Source: Pedobacter foliorum (lineage in GTDB: Bacteria; Bacteroidota; Bacteroidia; Sphingobacteriales; Sphingobacteriaceae). Taken from it: 64,000 nt of DNA. The first letter of the stretch is position 1; each line of letters starts with the position of its first letter. The notes under the pieces were generated by a model, which saw nothing but the letters and a program-made list of their open reading frames with translations, did not search any database and was not told where the DNA came from. This document shows positions 15,744 to 24,768 of this stretch, one piece after another. The stretch spans positions 62,001-126,000 of the forward strand of contig NZ_JABSNU010000010.1 of the NCBI RefSeq assembly GCF_013266735.1. Reading direction: 5' to 3'. The translations under genes and the position numbers were made by a program.

Positions 15744-17396
15744 CTAATTTACAATAGAAGGAATTGAATTCTCCAGTGATTTTATGTACTTATATGGTGC
15801 ATGTACGAAAATACGATCGTTATCTTCCAGACTTCTAACAATGCTATTCAACAGCTCATTAGCCTTCAGGAGCTCTAGATCGTTGTTTATAGATATTAAG
15901 TTCGGGCTTTTTAATGCTGTCCTCAACTTATCAAAATCTATGTTTATTTCATGAGGTTTTGTTCCCGAAATTATTCCGTAGCCTGCAGCGTATTCACTAA
16001 AACGACCTATGGATGCTTCATAATACGTAAACATTGTATTTGAGCATAGAAGTCTGGCACTCATTATATTCCAAAAGTCATTATAGTTTGCAAAGTTCTT
16101 GAACATCTGTTCATATTTTAACACATAGTGAAATGTTATCGCTGAGCAGACATCTTCTCTTTTATATTTCGGCAACAGCGAATAAAGGCTATTACTTGTC
16201 TGCGTAGCCCAGTTATATACAGGTAGATCATTCTTAGCCCCTAGATATCTAATCAGGCCGGGTTCGCCAGCTAATTTTATATTTCCCTGTTTTGTAGCAT
16301 AATGCTCAGGAAAGTCTTCAATAAGGATAATGGATGGCTTGAAAGCTAGTAAGTCTTTAGATAATTGGTCATTCTCAGAGATCTCTGCGGTTGAAGATGA
16401 CCATAGTAATAGTTCTTTATTTCCAACCTTTATCTTGCGATAGTAGGGGTGGTCCAAAGAATCCTCTTTAAGGGATTCAATTTGTGTAATTTGTTTTTTC
16501 GGTTTAAACTCATTGAAGGATTCCATGTACAGCGGAAGAACTTGTTTCATCACCTCCTTATGCATGGCTCCTGCTTGTATGAAAATTCTATCATTTTTTT
16601 TAGCAAAATTCCCAATGGTCCTTAGCAAACGTTGATCTCTAAGCTGGAAAAATTTCAACTTAAGTTTTGCCAGTGTACCATTTTCGAAGTCCTTATCCAC
16701 CGGGGCCCAGTCTTGCTGGCTAAGATTAGTACTATACTCCAAATTAAAGCGCCTTTTAAAGATTGATTTGAAGTGTTCCGGATTCCATTCCTCCTGAGAC
16801 AAAGGTATTCCCATGACCGACAACTCCCTTGATTTACTACTTATTAAAATATCTAAGGGAGAATCAAGCGAAGACACCAAATCACGCAGCTTCACACAAT
16901 GGAAAAATAGATAAAGATCTTCTCTGGAAAATTCCCTGCGTAAGAGATTATACATTTCTCCCCAATCCAAGTCCCATACATAAGCTTCAACTCCATTTTT
17001 ATATGCTAGATAACGTAGAAAGCCACTATCAGCCCCCATCGCAATGTTCTCTTCACTTGTCGGGTGCAAATAAGATGTTATAGCCTCCACAAAAACAACT
17101 TGTGGTGAAATTCTGTCGAATTCCAGTTCTATCTTAGTAAACATCGTATCCGCTGGATTCCTGATTCCATGATTTGTACCAAATACACTAATCTTTTTAC
17201 CATAACCATCAAATTTGTAAGCATCTAGTGCAAATTTTGCCGGCGTAGGACGATCGTATATATTCTTCAATACTTTATTAATTTTCGCGGATGGCTGGAC
17301 CTGGGATTTTGAGTCCACTACATTTAGGCTAAACAATATAGCCACCATGATTGTAATGCGAAAAAATATGATCCTAGTTTGCCCGTTTATTATCAT
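15744..17396 (-). CDS. tandem-duplicated TraB/TIKI-like protein, second half degenerate
   Basis: A 550-residue protein with a hydrophobic N-terminal segment (signal or anchor). Two similar halves can be read. Half 1 has FGTNHG, VVFVEA, ADSGFLRYLAYKNGVEAYVW, a leucine-rich helix, then NDRIFIQAGAMHKE. Half 2 has WSSSTAE, IILIEDF, GEPGLIRYLGAKNDLPVYNW, then NDRIFVHAPYKY. GTxH, Glu and a late GxxH are the expected active-site motifs of TraB/TIKI/GumN-type metalloproteases and relatives; half 1 keeps them, half 2 keeps only the Glu. So it looks like a catalytic domain fused to a pseudo-domain. The family assignment is by motif and moderately sure; the duplication is clear. An alternative start Met lies 16 residues in. 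Confidence 0.6.
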   Translation of the reverse strand: MIINGQTRIIFFRITIMVAILFSLNVVDSKSQVQPSAKINKVLKNIYDRPTPAKFALDAYKFDGYGKKISVFGTNHGIRNPADTMFTKIELEFDRISPQVVFVEAITSYLHPTSEENIAMGADSGFLRYLAYKNGVEAYVWDLDWGEMYNLLRREFSREDLYLFFHCVKLRDLVSSLDSPLDILISSKSRELSVMGIPLSQEEWNPEHFKSIFKRRFNLEYSTNLSQQDWAPVDKDFENGTLAKLKLKFFQLRDQRLLRTIGNFAKKNDRIFIQAGAMHKEVMKQVLPLYMESFNEFKPKKQITQIESLKEDSLDHPYYRKIKVGNKELLLWSSSTAEISENDQLSKDLLAFKPSIILIEDFPEHYATKQGNIKLAGEPGLIRYLGAKNDLPVYNWATQTSNSLYSLLPKYKREDVCSAITFHYVLKYEQMFKNFANYNDFWNIMSARLLCSNTMFTYYEASIGRFSEYAAGYGIISGTKPHEINIDFDKLRTALKSPNLISINNDLELLKANELLNSIVRSLEDNDRIFVHAPYKYIKSLENSIPSIVN

Positions 17397-17596
17397 AATG
17401 GACAGGATAAGTTAATACAGTTTGGTTTCATGCTTATATTCGGTTAACTAAGATAGTATAAAATTTTGCGTTCAATGAATCGTCTTTCGTCACATTTTTT
17501 GCCCACTCCGTCACATTTATCTGAATCAGAGCTTTAGCTAGGGTACTATTGTTTAATTTTTAAATAACTAAAGAATAATACTCTAAATTAACAATA

Positions 17597-18490
17597 ATGA
17601 AACCCTATTTATTTCTTCTTTTCTGCTGCCTTAGTGTTAGCTTGTTTGGACAAACTGCACCTGATTCTACTTATCGATCTGATTTCACAATGGAGGATGT
17701 TAGCTTCAAAAGTGTCGGAGTTACTCTGGCAGGCACAATCTTTAAACCTAAGGTCACCTATGCGGCGCTAGTCTTGGTACATGGCTCTGGTCAGGAAAAA
17801 AGGATGGTGGGTGTAGCTTCGCTTTTGGCGAGAAACGGCATAGCGGTATTAACATATGACAAACGTGGAGTGGGTAAATCGGGTGGGGTTTATGCTGGAC
17901 CGGAAGTTGGAACCAATAATATTGATTCTTTAAATCTAAACTTATTGGGCTTAGATGCAAGTGCTGCGGTTAATGCACTGTTAGCTCATATGCCGGCTAA
18001 TCATGGGCCGTTGGGCTTAATGGGGTTTAGTCAGGCAGGCTGGGTAATTCCTTTGGCTGCGAAGAATAATAGTAATGTGAACTTTATGGTGCTGTTTAGT
18101 GGACCGGTTGTTACAACTCTAGAACAGTTGCGATTTCAGTTTTATACAGAAGGAAAATCCAACTTTTGGGAAACGCATACTGAGGCTGAGGCACGTGAAC
18201 ACACGCGCAACGACCCTGATCGGTATCAATTTACCGATACTGATCCTCGCGATGCCCTCATTGCACTCTCTGTTCGTGGACTGTGGCTTTTTGGTGGTAA
18301 AGATGTGCAAATTCCAGTCCTCTTATCGATAGAGAATCTCAATGTGCTTAAAGCACAGGGTAAGGCCTACGAGTACAGATTGTTTCCAGAATTGGCACAT
18401 AATACTGCGATCCCGAAATCACAAGAACCTATTAGCATTGCTATTAAATGGATTAAGACTATTATTTGGGTAGAATTAATTGAAAAATAA
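17597..18490 (+). CDS. secreted alpha/beta hydrolase
   Basis: A 297-residue exported hydrolase (signal peptide ends SLFGQ). Oxyanion-region motif LVHGSGQEKR, then LTYDKRGVGKSGG, nucleophile elbow GFSQAG (Ser in the G-x-S-x-G pattern), acid residue probably in GGKDVQIP, and catalytic His in LAHNTAIP. This is the dienelactone-hydrolase/peptidase S9-like branch with a short cap. Probable esterase or lipase; substrate unknown. It precedes the aldose epimerase by 86 bases on the same strand, though nothing ties them functionally. Confidence 0.85.
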   Translation: MKPYLFLLFCCLSVSLFGQTAPDSTYRSDFTMEDVSFKSVGVTLAGTIFKPKVTYAALVLVHGSGQEKRMVGVASLLARNGIAVLTYDKRGVGKSGGVYAGPEVGTNNIDSLNLNLLGLDASAAVNALLAHMPANHGPLGLMGFSQAGWVIPLAAKNNSNVNFMVLFSGPVVTTLEQLRFQFYTEGKSNFWETHTEAEAREHTRNDPDRYQFTDTDPRDALIALSVRGLWLFGGKDVQIPVLLSIENLNVLKAQGKAYEYRLFPELAHNTAIPKSQEPISIAIKWIKTIIWVELIEK

Positions 18491-18576
18491 CGTGGCTATG
18501 GGGACGCTTTTGAAATAATACATTAATTTAGGCTTATAAAACTAATATAACACAATCTAATTAAACCAAATATTAA

Positions 18577-19749
18577 ATGAAGCAAACATTAAAACCAGGC
18601 TTAGCTGCAATGCTTTTACTTGCAATTACGGCATGTAATGAACCAAAAAAAGTTAATTTATCGGCAACGGTAACTGATAGTGTTACCACTGCTGCTGTTC
18701 ATTTGGATAGTACTAAATTTCAGAAAGAAATTGATGGTAAAAAGACTAATCTATATGTGCTAAAAAACAAAAACAACATGCAGGCTGCCTTTACCAATTA
18801 CGGTGGCAGATTGGTGAGCCTACTAGTGCCGGATAAAGATGGCAAGCTGGTAGATGTAGTAGTGGGTTTTGATAGTGTTGATGGTTTTGTGAATTCTACG
18901 GAGCCTTATTTTGGTGCTACAATTGGCCGTTATGGTAACAGGATTGCAAAAGGTAAATTCAGCCTTGATGGCAAACCGTATACTTTGGCTACTAACAATG
19001 GTCAGAATACGTTACATGGTGGTAAAAAAGGGTTTCAGGCAGTAGTTTGGGATGCAGCAATGCCTGATTCGCAAACGTTGGTGCTTACTTATTTGTCGAA
19101 AGATATGGAAGAGGGTTATCCTGGAAATTTGAAAGTAAAGGTAACTTACAGTTTGAATGATGAGAATGAGTTGAAAATGGATTATGAAGCTACTACTGAT
19201 AAAAAAACTGTGGTTAACTTAACTAATCATGCTTTCTTTAATTTGAATGGTGAGGGTAGTGGTAATATTTTAAATCATGATCTTCAGGTGTTTGCAGATC
19301 TTTATACTCCTGTTGATACTACGTTGATCCCTTTGGGTAAAAACGTAACTGTAAAAGGTACTCCATTTGATTTTACTACTGCAACTACTATTGGTAAACG
19401 TATTGAAGAGGCAAATGATCAGTTAAAAGCGGGTAAAGGTTACGATCATAACTTTGTATTGAATGGTACTAAAGCTTTAGGCATGACTCATGCTGCTACT
19501 GTAAAAGGTGATAAATCGGGTATTGTAATGGATATTTATACTCAGGAGCCAGGTTTGCAGTTTTACAGCGGTAATTTTATGCAAAGTAAAAATGTATTTA
19601 AAGGCGGTGCAAAGGATGATTTCAGAACGGCAATTGCTTTGGAAACTCAGCATTTCCCTGATTCTCCGAATCAGCCGGCATTTCCTAGCACGGTTTTGAA
19701 CCCGGGACAGGTTTATAAGACTACTTCTATTTACAAGTTTAGTAAGTAG
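18577..19749 (+). CDS. galM: aldose 1-epimerase (mutarotase), lipoprotein form
   Basis: A 390-residue protein with a lipoprotein signal: hydrophobic stretch LLLAITAC with the lipobox Cys at residue 20, so it is probably anchored in a membrane facing the periplasm. The mutarotase domain covers the rest: TNYGGRLVSL, FGATIGRYGNRI, NTLHGGKKGF, LTNHAFFNL (catalytic His) and ALETQHFPDSPNQP (catalytic Glu). It interconverts alpha and beta anomers of sugars released outside the cytoplasm. Length is within the range of Bacteroidota secreted mutarotases. Its end is followed by tandem repeats and palindrome copy B. Confidence 0.93.
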   Translation: MKQTLKPGLAAMLLLAITACNEPKKVNLSATVTDSVTTAAVHLDSTKFQKEIDGKKTNLYVLKNKNNMQAAFTNYGGRLVSLLVPDKDGKLVDVVVGFDSVDGFVNSTEPYFGATIGRYGNRIAKGKFSLDGKPYTLATNNGQNTLHGGKKGFQAVVWDAAMPDSQTLVLTYLSKDMEEGYPGNLKVKVTYSLNDENELKMDYEATTDKKTVVNLTNHAFFNLNGEGSGNILNHDLQVFADLYTPVDTTLIPLGKNVTVKGTPFDFTTATTIGKRIEEANDQLKAGKGYDHNFVLNGTKALGMTHAATVKGDKSGIVMDIYTQEPGLQFYSGNFMQSKNVFKGGAKDDFRTAIALETQHFPDSPNQPAFPSTVLNPGQVYKTTSIYKFSK

Positions 19750-19763
19750 TTTGTTGGTTAACA

Positions 19764-19802
19764 CACTAGTCATTAGCACTAGTCATTAACACTAGTCATT
19801 AA
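19764..19802. repeat. three 13-bp tandem units left of palindrome copy B
   Basis: Units CACTAGTCATTAG, CACTAGTCATTAA, CACTAGTCATTAA run straight into CACTCGTCATCC, the beginning of the palindrome arm. The unit is therefore a near-copy of the palindrome's own outer edge. Confidence 0.85.
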
Positions 19803-19896
19803 CACTCGTCATCCTGAATTTATTTCAGGACCTCGCACTAGCTTGTTTTTAATAGCAGGTGAGGGATCCTGAAATAAATTCAGGATGACGAGTGTT
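19801..19896. repeat. palindrome family copy B
   Basis: A 96-bp inverted repeat with outer arms AACACTCGTCATCCTG and CAGGATGACGAGTGTT and inner ATTTATTTCAGGA / TCCTGAAATAAAT, around a loop of about 30 bases. It sits between the convergent galM and DUF47 genes and could end transcription from both sides. Confidence 0.9.
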
Positions 19897-19945
19897 ATAA
19901 GCTGAGTGTTATAAGCCGAGTGTTATAAACTATGTGTTATAAAAC
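19890..19945. repeat. four 14-bp tandem units right of palindrome copy B
   Basis: GAGTGTTATAAGCT, GAGTGTTATAAGCC, GAGTGTTATAAACT and ATGTGTTATAAAAC. The first overlaps the right arm end, so again the unit starts from the palindrome's own edge. The fourth unit ends three bases before the DUF47 gene. Confidence 0.85.
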
Positions 19946-19947
19946 TA

Positions 19948-20589
19948 CTAAGCGTTCTTAATCAGTATACTCTCCAATACATTCGCTACATCATCACATT
20001 TATCAGAAGCGATCTCCATAGTTTGCAGTACCTCTTTCTGTTTAATCAACTCAATTGCATCAAATTCATCATCAAATAGCGTAGCTAACGCTGTGTTACA
20101 TATATGATCTGCGGTACTTTCACCTTTGTTTATTTTAAGACAGATCTCTGCAATTAATTTCGTGTTTTTAAAGTTTCTAAGTTCTAGAATTGCAGTGTTC
20201 AAGTCCTTGCACATATCTACTAGTAAAGCCGCCAGTTCTTTCATTGGCTTTGTGATGATCTTGATGTTGAACAAATCCATGTTCATGGCCGAGGCATAGA
20301 TGTAATCGGCAATATCATCTAAAGCACTTACCAGTGCATGTATGTCTTCACGATCAAAAGGAGTAATAAATGTTTTGCTCAGACCCAGAAATATGATATG
20401 TGTAATATCATCACCTACTTGTTCCAGTCGTTCAACTTCCTTAATATGTTGCTTTCTTTTTTCCTGATCGGGAGTGTTTACGGCAACCAATAGCGTTTCG
20501 GCGATTAGTACTAGGTTGGTGCTTGCCTGCTCAAACAAGGGTTGAAATGTTTTGTCTTTAGGGCTAAAAAAATTGAATACTGAATTCAT
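19948..20589 (-). CDS. DUF47 (PhoU-like) family protein
   Basis: A 213-residue all-helical soluble protein that opens FNFFSPKDKTFQPLFEQ and contains HIKEVERLEQVGDDITH and TPFDREDIHALVSALDDIADYI, the hallmark segments of DUF47/PhoU-like proteins. Members usually lie beside a low-affinity phosphate transporter (PiT) and are thought to modulate it. Here no transporter is adjacent on either side, so it is an orphan copy or its partner is elsewhere. Confidence 0.9.
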   Translation of the reverse strand: MNSVFNFFSPKDKTFQPLFEQASTNLVLIAETLLVAVNTPDQEKRKQHIKEVERLEQVGDDITHIIFLGLSKTFITPFDREDIHALVSALDDIADYIYASAMNMDLFNIKIITKPMKELAALLVDMCKDLNTAILELRNFKNTKLIAEICLKINKGESTADHICNTALATLFDDEFDAIELIKQKEVLQTMEIASDKCDDVANVLESILIKNA

Positions 20590-20736
20590 GGCATTTTTGC
20601 TTTTAACAAAAATATCATTGCAATGTTAAGCTACTATAAAGTTTAGTGCCTATTTAACAGTGTTTTACTTTTAAAAATTACCATTTATAACAAATTCTTA
20701 CATATTTTAGTAGAAATAGATTAGCGCAATTAACTC

Positions 20737-21987
20737 ATGAGTAAGCAGAAGAAAAAAAGGGGGAGCAGTACTGCAAATCCTGATGCGGTTAAACAGGCAT
20801 TAATGCATCAAAAAAGATTTGTGGAGCGTATTGAAACACTTTGTAATGCCCTTGTTGGACAAGGATATTTTGAAAAGATACCTGAGCGAATACTTGCCCA
20901 AATGTATACTTCCAGATATCCGGCATTGAAAATAAAGGCAAATCCAGGTTCTGATATCTCGAAATCTACCGTTGTAAAGGCAAATAAATTGCTTAATGCA
21001 TTTCTGGAAGATCAATACATTACTATAACCAATGGTGAGCGGATACTGCTTAGTTTGCTACTTTCGGAAGGATTGGTGTTAATTAACTTTCTTCATGTAG
21101 TTCCTGCTAATTATTTCCCTAATGCCGCGCTACTTAAAGAGGAGTTTAAAGATTATCTTCCTGATTCAGAGGGTTATTTAAGTCTACAGGAAATGTTGGG
21201 GATTATGGTGCAGGATGTGAACGTGTTTTTAAGTGATTTAAACAAGAGTGTACTTACTGCAGATATTAGTGAGACTGCTTGCTTTAATATCAGTAGTAAA
21301 CACAATGATATTTATTTGGATGAGTTTAAAACGGATAAAACATCGATAGTTATTAACGATAATAGTCGCTCAATGTTCCGTTTGGGTTGGCTTGTGCCAG
21401 ATTGGGAGTATCCTAAAGTTAAGCCCTCGGCACTTGGGTTTGATGTTGCTGGTTTGGATGTTCCCCTGGATATTTATATACAAAAACATGCTTTAGATAG
21501 GATGCAGGAAAGGTTAGATATGGTGCCCGGTTTAATGCATTATAAAACATTTTTGATATTTACAGAGCCTGAGATTAAGCATTATAAAGATAAGAATAGA
21601 AGTTTGGTTGAGTTTTGTTTGCCTGATAAAAAGCTGGGTTACTTACAGGTTGAATTGCATGGAAACAGATTGATTATTCATACTTTTTTATTCCTGACTA
21701 ATAATGGCACTCCCGAAGGTATGAAGCTTGAAAAGCTTGCCGGACTGCAAAAAGCAGATAAGATGTATTTAGAGATTGATAAGCTGTCGACCTTTAATTC
21801 GTATCATGTTGATAAGAATGAGCAGTTAAAGGACTTGTTTATTAAAGCAGGTTGTGGTTCTTTATTGGACTTGGCTCATTTACAGGAGTTTTCGGTAAAT
21901 GAAGTAAAAGATAAAGACCCGGAATCTATATTGAAATACCTTGCTGATTCAAAGTACTTTAGATCTAAAGAAACATTAGAGGTTTGA
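20737..21987 (+). CDS. hypothetical protein, 416 residues
   Basis: A soluble protein with a basic Lys-rich start (SKQKKKRGSS), a helical N-terminal region of about 180 residues, and a C-terminal part with the segment IQKHALDRMQERLDM followed by beta strands (LVEFCLPDKKLGYLQVEL). The HAxxRxxER pattern recalls small RelE/DUF4258-type folds, but the context is too different to claim this. I do not recognise the family. The next gene starts 5 bases after its stop, so the two are probably one transcript. Confidence 0.6.
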   Translation: MSKQKKKRGSSTANPDAVKQALMHQKRFVERIETLCNALVGQGYFEKIPERILAQMYTSRYPALKIKANPGSDISKSTVVKANKLLNAFLEDQYITITNGERILLSLLLSEGLVLINFLHVVPANYFPNAALLKEEFKDYLPDSEGYLSLQEMLGIMVQDVNVFLSDLNKSVLTADISETACFNISSKHNDIYLDEFKTDKTSIVINDNSRSMFRLGWLVPDWEYPKVKPSALGFDVAGLDVPLDIYIQKHALDRMQERLDMVPGLMHYKTFLIFTEPEIKHYKDKNRSLVEFCLPDKKLGYLQVELHGNRLIIHTFLFLTNNGTPEGMKLEKLAGLQKADKMYLEIDKLSTFNSYHVDKNEQLKDLFIKAGCGSLLDLAHLQEFSVNEVKDKDPESILKYLADSKYFRSKETLEV

Positions 21988-21992
21988 AAACA

Positions 21993-23318
21993 ATGAGATT
22001 TATTAAAGTATTGATTGTTTGTCAGCTGGTTGTTTTTGCTGCTTATTCGCAAAAGAAGTCACTTATTCCTCAAGAGGATCTCTCTTTTCTGGAAGGCATG
22101 ACCAAGGATGTTCTTGAGGCTTCGCGTATTTATCCGGAACAGTTTATCTCGAAAGAGTTTGGTGCCAATAACACAGGTGGGATGTTGATTAGACCCGGTG
22201 GCAGAGATGCTTATCCGTCTTTTTGGATTAGGGACTATGCGATGTCACTTGAAACTGGGTTCATCTCCAAAAAGGAACAGGAGCATATGCTGCGGTTGAC
22301 TGCATCAACACAATGCGACCAGTCGTGGATTACCAAAGGAGGTAGTTTTGTGCCTTTTGGTGCTATTGCCGACCATATCAGGATTGATGATAGCAAGCCT
22401 ATTTATTTTCCAGGTACATATAGCTATGAAGATCAGGGTGCAGCGGAGTGGGGAACGCTTCCGCCTTATTGTGATCAGTTCTTTTTTGTTCATATGGCTT
22501 ATTACTATGTTAAAAGCACGGGCGATAAGAAAATATTGCAAAAGGAAATAAACGGAACTCGGCTGATTGATAGGTTAAAAGCTGCATTTAATGTACCTCC
22601 AGAGGATAAAGATAGTCGTATGGTGTATGCAACTCAGGCCATTAGAGGAGTTGATTTTGGCTTTAGGGATGCAATTAAGATTACCGGTAAGCTGAGTTTT
22701 GCTTCTATTTTGAAGTATCGTGCTGCAAATGAACTGGCAGAATTGCTACAGCTAATCGGGGCTAAGGATGCTGGTCAGTATACGGAAGTTGCCGCTGTAA
22801 TAAAGAAAGGCTTGCCAGGTATTTTTATGGACAGTAGGGGGATGTTGCTTGCCTCGACAGGTAAAAGCAATCAACCTGATGTGTGGGCAACTGCTTTGGC
22901 CGTTTATTTTGGGGTGTTGGAAGGGAAGGATTTGGAAAAGGCCTGTGGTTTTCTGACTGCTGCTTATAAAGCAGGGACTCTGAGTTATAAAGGCAATATC
23001 CGCCATATCCTTACAACTGATGACTTTAATGAGCGCACTGCCTGGGAAATATCTATGGCTCAAATATATGTTTATCAGAATGGAGCCTATTGGGGTACGC
23101 CCACTGGTTGGGTTTGTTATGCGATTAGCCAAGTTGATAAGCAATCGGCATTGAATCTGGCCAATGATTTTATTGCAGATTTGAAAGCGAATGATTACAG
23201 GAAACAGGGCTTGTTTTCGGCACCTTATGAGTGTTTTGATAAGTTAGATTACAGACAAAATCCGCTGTATCTTACCACTGTGTCCTGTCCGTTGATTGCA
23301 TTTAGGAAGATGTTTTAA
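21993..23318 (+). CDS. secreted six-hairpin glycosidase-like protein
   Basis: A 441-residue exported protein (signal peptide ends FAAYSQ). The sequence reads like an alpha/alpha-toroid glycosidase: repeated helix pairs with aromatic and acidic turns such as PSFWIRDYAMSLETG, GTLPPYCDQFFFVHMAYYYV, QPDVWATALAVYFGVLEG and GAYWGTPTGWVCYAISQ. WIRD and WGTPTGW carry candidate catalytic or substrate-stacking residues. The exact GH family is not recognised. ATG 21993 begins the signal peptide; an in-frame TTG at 21984 overlaps the upstream stop. Likely acts on a glycan in the periplasm. Confidence 0.7.
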   Translation: MRFIKVLIVCQLVVFAAYSQKKSLIPQEDLSFLEGMTKDVLEASRIYPEQFISKEFGANNTGGMLIRPGGRDAYPSFWIRDYAMSLETGFISKKEQEHMLRLTASTQCDQSWITKGGSFVPFGAIADHIRIDDSKPIYFPGTYSYEDQGAAEWGTLPPYCDQFFFVHMAYYYVKSTGDKKILQKEINGTRLIDRLKAAFNVPPEDKDSRMVYATQAIRGVDFGFRDAIKITGKLSFASILKYRAANELAELLQLIGAKDAGQYTEVAAVIKKGLPGIFMDSRGMLLASTGKSNQPDVWATALAVYFGVLEGKDLEKACGFLTAAYKAGTLSYKGNIRHILTTDDFNERTAWEISMAQIYVYQNGAYWGTPTGWVCYAISQVDKQSALNLANDFIADLKANDYRKQGLFSAPYECFDKLDYRQNPLYLTTVSCPLIAFRKMF

Positions 23319-23398
23319 GTTGTTCTACTAGTTTTGGCTGTTCTGCATGTTTTGCTTGTGATAAATATTATTATCTTGCTTTCCTATTTTAACAATCG

Positions 23399-24226
23399 AT
23401 GATAATAATAATACAGTGTAAGGATCAGATTGGGCTGGTTGCCGATATTTCGCAGATATTATCTGAAGCAAAACTCAATATCGTTTCCATGAGGGAACAC
23501 GTAGATAAGGCCGAAAGTATGTTTTTTATGCGCCTGGATGTTGATGGTTATTCTGATGAAGGTGTACTTACTGAAAGTATGCGTCGGATTTTACCTGAAG
23601 GCGCACTTATTCATGTTAATCCTGTTTCTGAAAAGAGGATAGTGGTGTTGGTTACCAAAGAGTATCACTGCCTTGCCGATATTTTAGTGCGCAATAACTT
23701 TGGTACTTTGGGCGCCACCGTTGTGGGTGTTATAGGTAATCATGATATCCTGCAAAAGATTTGCGATCGTTTTGATATTCCTTTTTCTTTGATTTCATAT
23801 ACTGATGTTAGTGGTGATCCGGAGCAGGAAATGATTGATAAAATCAATAGTTATAGTCCTGATTATGTGATTCTGGCTAAGTTTATGAGGATTCTTTCGC
23901 CTCGCTTTGTCGCTAGTTTTGCAGATAGGATCATTAATATTCATCATTCGTTTTTACCTGCATTTGCAGGTGCAAATCCGTATAGGCAAGCTTTTGAAAG
24001 AGGGGTGAAGCTGATTGGTGCTACAGCACACTTTGTTACCAATGATTTGGACGAGGGGCCGATAATAGCGCAGCAGATTATTCCGGTGAACCATTCGTTT
24101 ACCGCCGCTGATATGGTAAAATCTGGCAAGGAGATTGAAACCGCTGTTTTGGCAAAAGCAATGAGGCTTGTGTTAAGCGATAGGGTGTTTGTTTATAAGA
24201 ACAAAACCGTGGTTTTTGATAATTAA
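23399..24226 (+). CDS. purU: formyltetrahydrofolate deformylase
   Basis: A 275-residue cytosolic enzyme that hydrolyses 10-formyl-THF to THF and formate, supplying formate to purine synthesis. An N-terminal ACT domain (IIQCKDQIGLVADISQIL, about residues 1-80) precedes the formyltransferase-fold domain. The catalytic region has INIHHSFLPAFAGANPY (Asn and His) and NDLDEGPIIAQQ (Asp). The length matches the family. The start is ATG 23399, followed by three ATA codons. The gene is alone; palindrome copy C follows it. Confidence 0.95.
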   Translation: MIIIIQCKDQIGLVADISQILSEAKLNIVSMREHVDKAESMFFMRLDVDGYSDEGVLTESMRRILPEGALIHVNPVSEKRIVVLVTKEYHCLADILVRNNFGTLGATVVGVIGNHDILQKICDRFDIPFSLISYTDVSGDPEQEMIDKINSYSPDYVILAKFMRILSPRFVASFADRIINIHHSFLPAFAGANPYRQAFERGVKLIGATAHFVTNDLDEGPIIAQQIIPVNHSFTAADMVKSGKEIETAVLAKAMRLVLSDRVFVYKNKTVVFDN

Positions 24227-24270
24227 CGTTATATGTTGATTTCCTAAGTAAGTGAATTTGGAGATCGTCA

Positions 24271-24330
24271 TGCAGATTTGGCATTCGTCGCGCAGATTAG
24301 GCGTTCGTCGCGTAGATTGGGCATTCGTCA
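24271..24330. repeat. three 20-bp tandem units left of palindrome copy C
   Basis: Exact 20-bp period at 24271, 24291 and 24311: TGCAGATTTGGCATTCGTCG, CGCAGATTAGGCGTTCGTCG, CGTAGATTGGGCATTCGTCA. The last five bases of each unit (CGTCG or CGTCA) are the first bases of the palindrome arm. Confidence 0.88.
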
Positions 24331-24408
24331 TCCTGAATTTATTTCAGGACCTCGCAAGAGAAAATCGGCCAGACAGGTGAGGGGGCCTGAAATAAATTCA
24401 GGATGACG
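24326..24408. repeat. palindrome family copy C
   Basis: An 83-bp inverted repeat with arms CGTCATCCTGAATTTATT and AATAAATTCAGGATGACG, between the convergent purU and cbpM genes. The loop begins CGCAAGAGAAAATCGG, identical to copy E. Confidence 0.9.
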
Positions 24409-24433
24409 TGGAGATTTAAAATGATGGAGTTCA

Positions 24434-24721
24434 TTACTGATGCAGATGTAATTGGCTCTTAAGTTCCTGGATTTCATGTTGCATATGATCTACTTTTTGG
24501 AGCAGGTGCCTTATCGCATCTATACCTTCTATATTGATTTGTAAATCGTAATGCAGATGGATATACCTATCCAGTTCACCAAACTGTTGGATATGAATGT
24601 ATTTCTCTGAATTAACAATTGTTAATGAAATGATTCCGGAGTCTTCAAGTGATATAATAAATGAAGGTTCGATATCATATTTGAAGCAATATTCTGTTAT
24701 GGTTATTAATTCTGTTTCCAT
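24434..24721 (-). CDS. cbpM: chaperone modulator CbpM-like protein
   Basis: A 95-residue MerR-HTH-like protein: an N-terminal helix pair (ITITEYCFKYDIEPSFI), short strands (YIHIQQFGELDRYI) and a C-terminal coiled-coil (LLQKVDHMQHEIQELKSQL). This is the CbpM layout, which binds the J-domain of CbpA and limits its co-chaperone activity. The cbpA gene lies directly upstream, 47 bases away on the same strand, as in other bacteria; that context makes the call firm. Confidence 0.85.
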   Translation of the reverse strand: METELITITEYCFKYDIEPSFIISLEDSGIISLTIVNSEKYIHIQQFGELDRYIHLHYDLQINIEGIDAIRHLLQKVDHMQHEIQELKSQLHLHQ

Positions 24722-24768
24722 AGTTAATTAGTTTTAGGGAATTGCTTTGGCAATTTTAGAGATTAGCT

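Noticed and set aside
19764..19945. Attachment site of an integrated element
   Set aside because: Repeats are adjacent tandem units with no integrase and no second distant copy of the same core.
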